From positions 1-14,753 of the forward strand of contig DKLU01000151.1 in NCBI GenBank assembly GCA_002455915.1: 14,753 nt of DNA, written 5' to 3'. The stretch's first letter is position 1; the number at the start of each line of letters is the position of its first letter. The notes beneath the pieces are model-generated. The model saw nothing but the letters and a program-made list of their open reading frames with translations. It was not told where the DNA came from and did no database searches. This document shows positions 13,513-14,753 of the stretch, one piece after another. The position numbers were made by a program, and so were the translations under genes. Origin of the DNA: Chryseobacterium sp. UBA6632 (GTDB lineage Bacteria; Bacteroidota; Bacteroidia; Flavobacteriales; Weeksellaceae).

Positions 13513-14753
13513 TTATTTCTGAATTCCGTATGCCTTCATTATTTTATTGAAGATGTCCGTATTTTCAAATAATCCAGTAAACTCTTTTGAATTCGGACCA
13601 TACGCAAAAACACTCGAAGGAATAGAAGTATGATCATTGGTACTGAAGTTTCCGAATACCCAACCGTCCTGCAGACTACCGTCAAGAAGCGTTAATCCAC
13701 CCGTTTCGTGATCGCCAACGACAACTACCAAAGTTTCTTTATTATCGTCAGCAAATTTCATCGCTTTTCCGACCACATGATCGAAATCCAATAATTCGGT
13801 CACCAGTTGTCCCAGATTATTGCTGTGACCGCCGCCATCGGTTTGAGAAGCCTCGATCATCATGAAAAAACCGTTTTTATTATCTTTCAGATTGTTTAAT
13901 GTAAGATCAAAAGCATCTGAAAGCCAGTTTCCTCTTCCGTCCGTAATTCTTTTTGAAGCCAATGGATCGATCACCAATGTTCGGTTTCCGATTTTATTCA
14001 CGGATTTCAAATCTTTATAGAAATCAATTTTAGCATCTTTTATTTTCTGAGCATTTTCTGAGTTCAGACCGCTTGTCGGACCACCGATCAGAATCTTTGT
14101 TTTAGAACTGATAAAATCTTTTAAAATAGTTTCCGAACTGTTTCTGTTATCCGAATGGGCATAAAAATCAGCAGGAGTCGCATCCGTGATATCTCCGGTG
14201 GAAATCAATCCTGAAACCATTCCTTTTTCAGCAATAATATCAGGAATCTGTGCTAAAGCTTTTCCGGATCCGTCAACGCCTACAAAAGTATTTTTTGTTT
14301 TTACTCCTGTCGAAAAAGCCGTAGATCCGGGTGCCGAATCGGTAATATACGCGTTGGAAGAATTGGTTTTCGACAATCCGGTGGCTTTCATATTAAAGAC
14401 ATTCAGTTTCCCTTTATTAGCCGTAAAAGCAGCATAATATTGAGGTAAAGAAGTACCGTCCGGAATCAGAACAATGACATTTTTTACTTTCTTAACCACT
14501 CCGTCTGTCTGGTAGGTGGGCGAATACGTTTCGTAGTTTTTTGTATTCTTATAAAAATTTTTCGGAAGGGTTGTTAAGAATTTTTTCAGATCAGGAATAT
14601 GATCGGTATTGATATAATCTACCCCCAGATCTATTAGATTAATCCATGCATTGGTAAAATCCGGAGCGCCGTAGAAACGGATTGCCTTTTTTTGGGCATG
14701 GGCATTATCCACCGTTTTTTTGATTGCTAAAGTTTCCTCATCTCGCGGAATAC
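13513..14753 (-). CDS. Alkaline phosphatase with upstream GDPD/PLC-like domain, 5' end outside the window
   Basis: The reading frame is open to the right edge; GTG at 14710-14712 is not a convincing start, because the 13 codons before it (IPRDEETLAIKKT) continue an ordinary protein. The part seen first, RFYGAPDFTNAWINLIDLGVDYINTDHIPDLKKFL, looks like the end of a glycerophosphodiesterase/PI-PLC-like barrel of the AIM6-like type. The alkaline phosphatase domain follows: VIVLIPDGTS (metal Asp), TDSAPGSTAFSTG with the nucleophile Ser at 14335-14337, DATPADFYAHSDNR, MIEASQTDGGGHSNN (Glu, Asp and His ligands), VVGDHETGGLTL (Asp-His) and NDHTSIPSSVFAYGP (last His). All catalytic residues appear present. 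It should hydrolyse phosphomonoesters in the periplasm; export cannot be checked because the N-terminus is missing. Confidence 0.9.
   Translation of the reverse strand, partial: IPRDEETLAIKKTVDNAHAQKKAIRFYGAPDFTNAWINLIDLGVDYINTDHIPDLKKFLTTLPKNFYKNTKNYETYSPTYQTDGVVKKVKNVIVLIPDGTSLPQYYAAFTANKGKLNVFNMKATGLSKTNSSNAYITDSAPGSTAFSTGVKTKNTFVGVDGSGKALAQIPDIIAEKGMVSGLISTGDITDATPADFYAHSDNRNSSETILKDFISSKTKILIGGPTSGLNSENAQKIKDAKIDFYKDLKSVNKIGNRTLVIDPLASKRITDGRGNWLSDAFDLTLNNLKDNKNGFFMMIEASQTDGGGHSNNLGQLVTELLDFDHVVGKAMKFADDNKETLVVVVGDHETGGLTLLDGSLQDGWVFGNFSTNDHTSIPSSVFAYGPNSKEFTGLFENTDIFNKIMKAYGIQK

Noticed and set aside
14186..14437. Plus-strand frame of 83 codons inside the alkaline phosphatase gene
   Set aside because: The opposite strand encodes conserved catalytic motifs here, and this frame has no independent support.
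14710..14712. GTG as the start of the alkaline phosphatase
   Set aside because: The frame continues open to the window edge with normal protein sequence, no signal peptide follows the GTG, and the next residues belong to the end of a preceding domain.

Overview
The window looks like chromosomal DNA of a member of the Bacteroidota, most likely a Chryseobacterium-like flavobacterium (family Weeksellaceae). The reasons are low GC content, AT-rich intergenic DNA, several matches to the Bacteroidota promoter -7 element TAnnTTTG, lipoproteins and Gln-starting secreted proteins, and families typical of this group: DUF4252, the GIN/DUF2807 domain, DUF6705-like CKAQ proteins, and the GlmU-like protein without the usual nucleotidyltransferase signature. 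No tRNA, rRNA, CRISPR array or insertion sequence was seen. The genus is an inference from gene style, not from a marker search.

Layout. (1) 1-1458, minus: guaB (IMP dehydrogenase), complete except for the stop codon and possibly a residue or two beyond the left edge. (2) 1614-4634, minus: a four-gene operon of ECF sigma factor, a single-span membrane protein that is probably its anti-sigma factor, a secreted DUF4252-GIN fusion, and a DUF4252 lipoprotein. It ends in a clear terminator and looks like an envelope-sensing regulon with its own surface proteins. (3) 4719-5069, minus: an XRE-type regulator with its own terminator, divergent from (4) 5221-7762, plus: a lipoprotein with a Gly-rich linker and a C-terminal JAMM/JAB-like motif, followed by two divergent tandem DUF6705-like secreted proteins. 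This is the accessory part of the window and the best candidate for an undescribed system, resembling the modular effector cassettes of polymorphic toxin systems. (5) 7796-8956, minus: a GlmU-like protein. (6) 9153-9404, minus: zinc-free type B ribosomal protein L31 with a well-formed promoter. (7) 9586-12642, plus: a beta-helix-like lipoprotein, a MazG-like pyrophosphohydrolase starting on the base after the lipoprotein's stop, and aroA (EPSP synthase). (8) 12726-13217, plus: an unrecognised secreted protein. (9) 13513 to the right edge, minus: an alkaline phosphatase with all catalytic motifs, preceded by the end of a GDPD/PLC-like domain that runs off the window.

Non-coding DNA is mostly short and explained by terminators and promoters. 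Exceptions are a GGAAG/CTTCC dyad between the MazG gene and aroA (11335-11402), which can fold in two ways, and an imperfect palindromic element at 13325-13445 with two 14-base direct repeats exactly 50 bases apart. Both look like interspersed repeats. No gene-free stretch exceeds 300 bases; the longest is 13218-13512.

All family assignments come from reading translated motifs; no database search was run.
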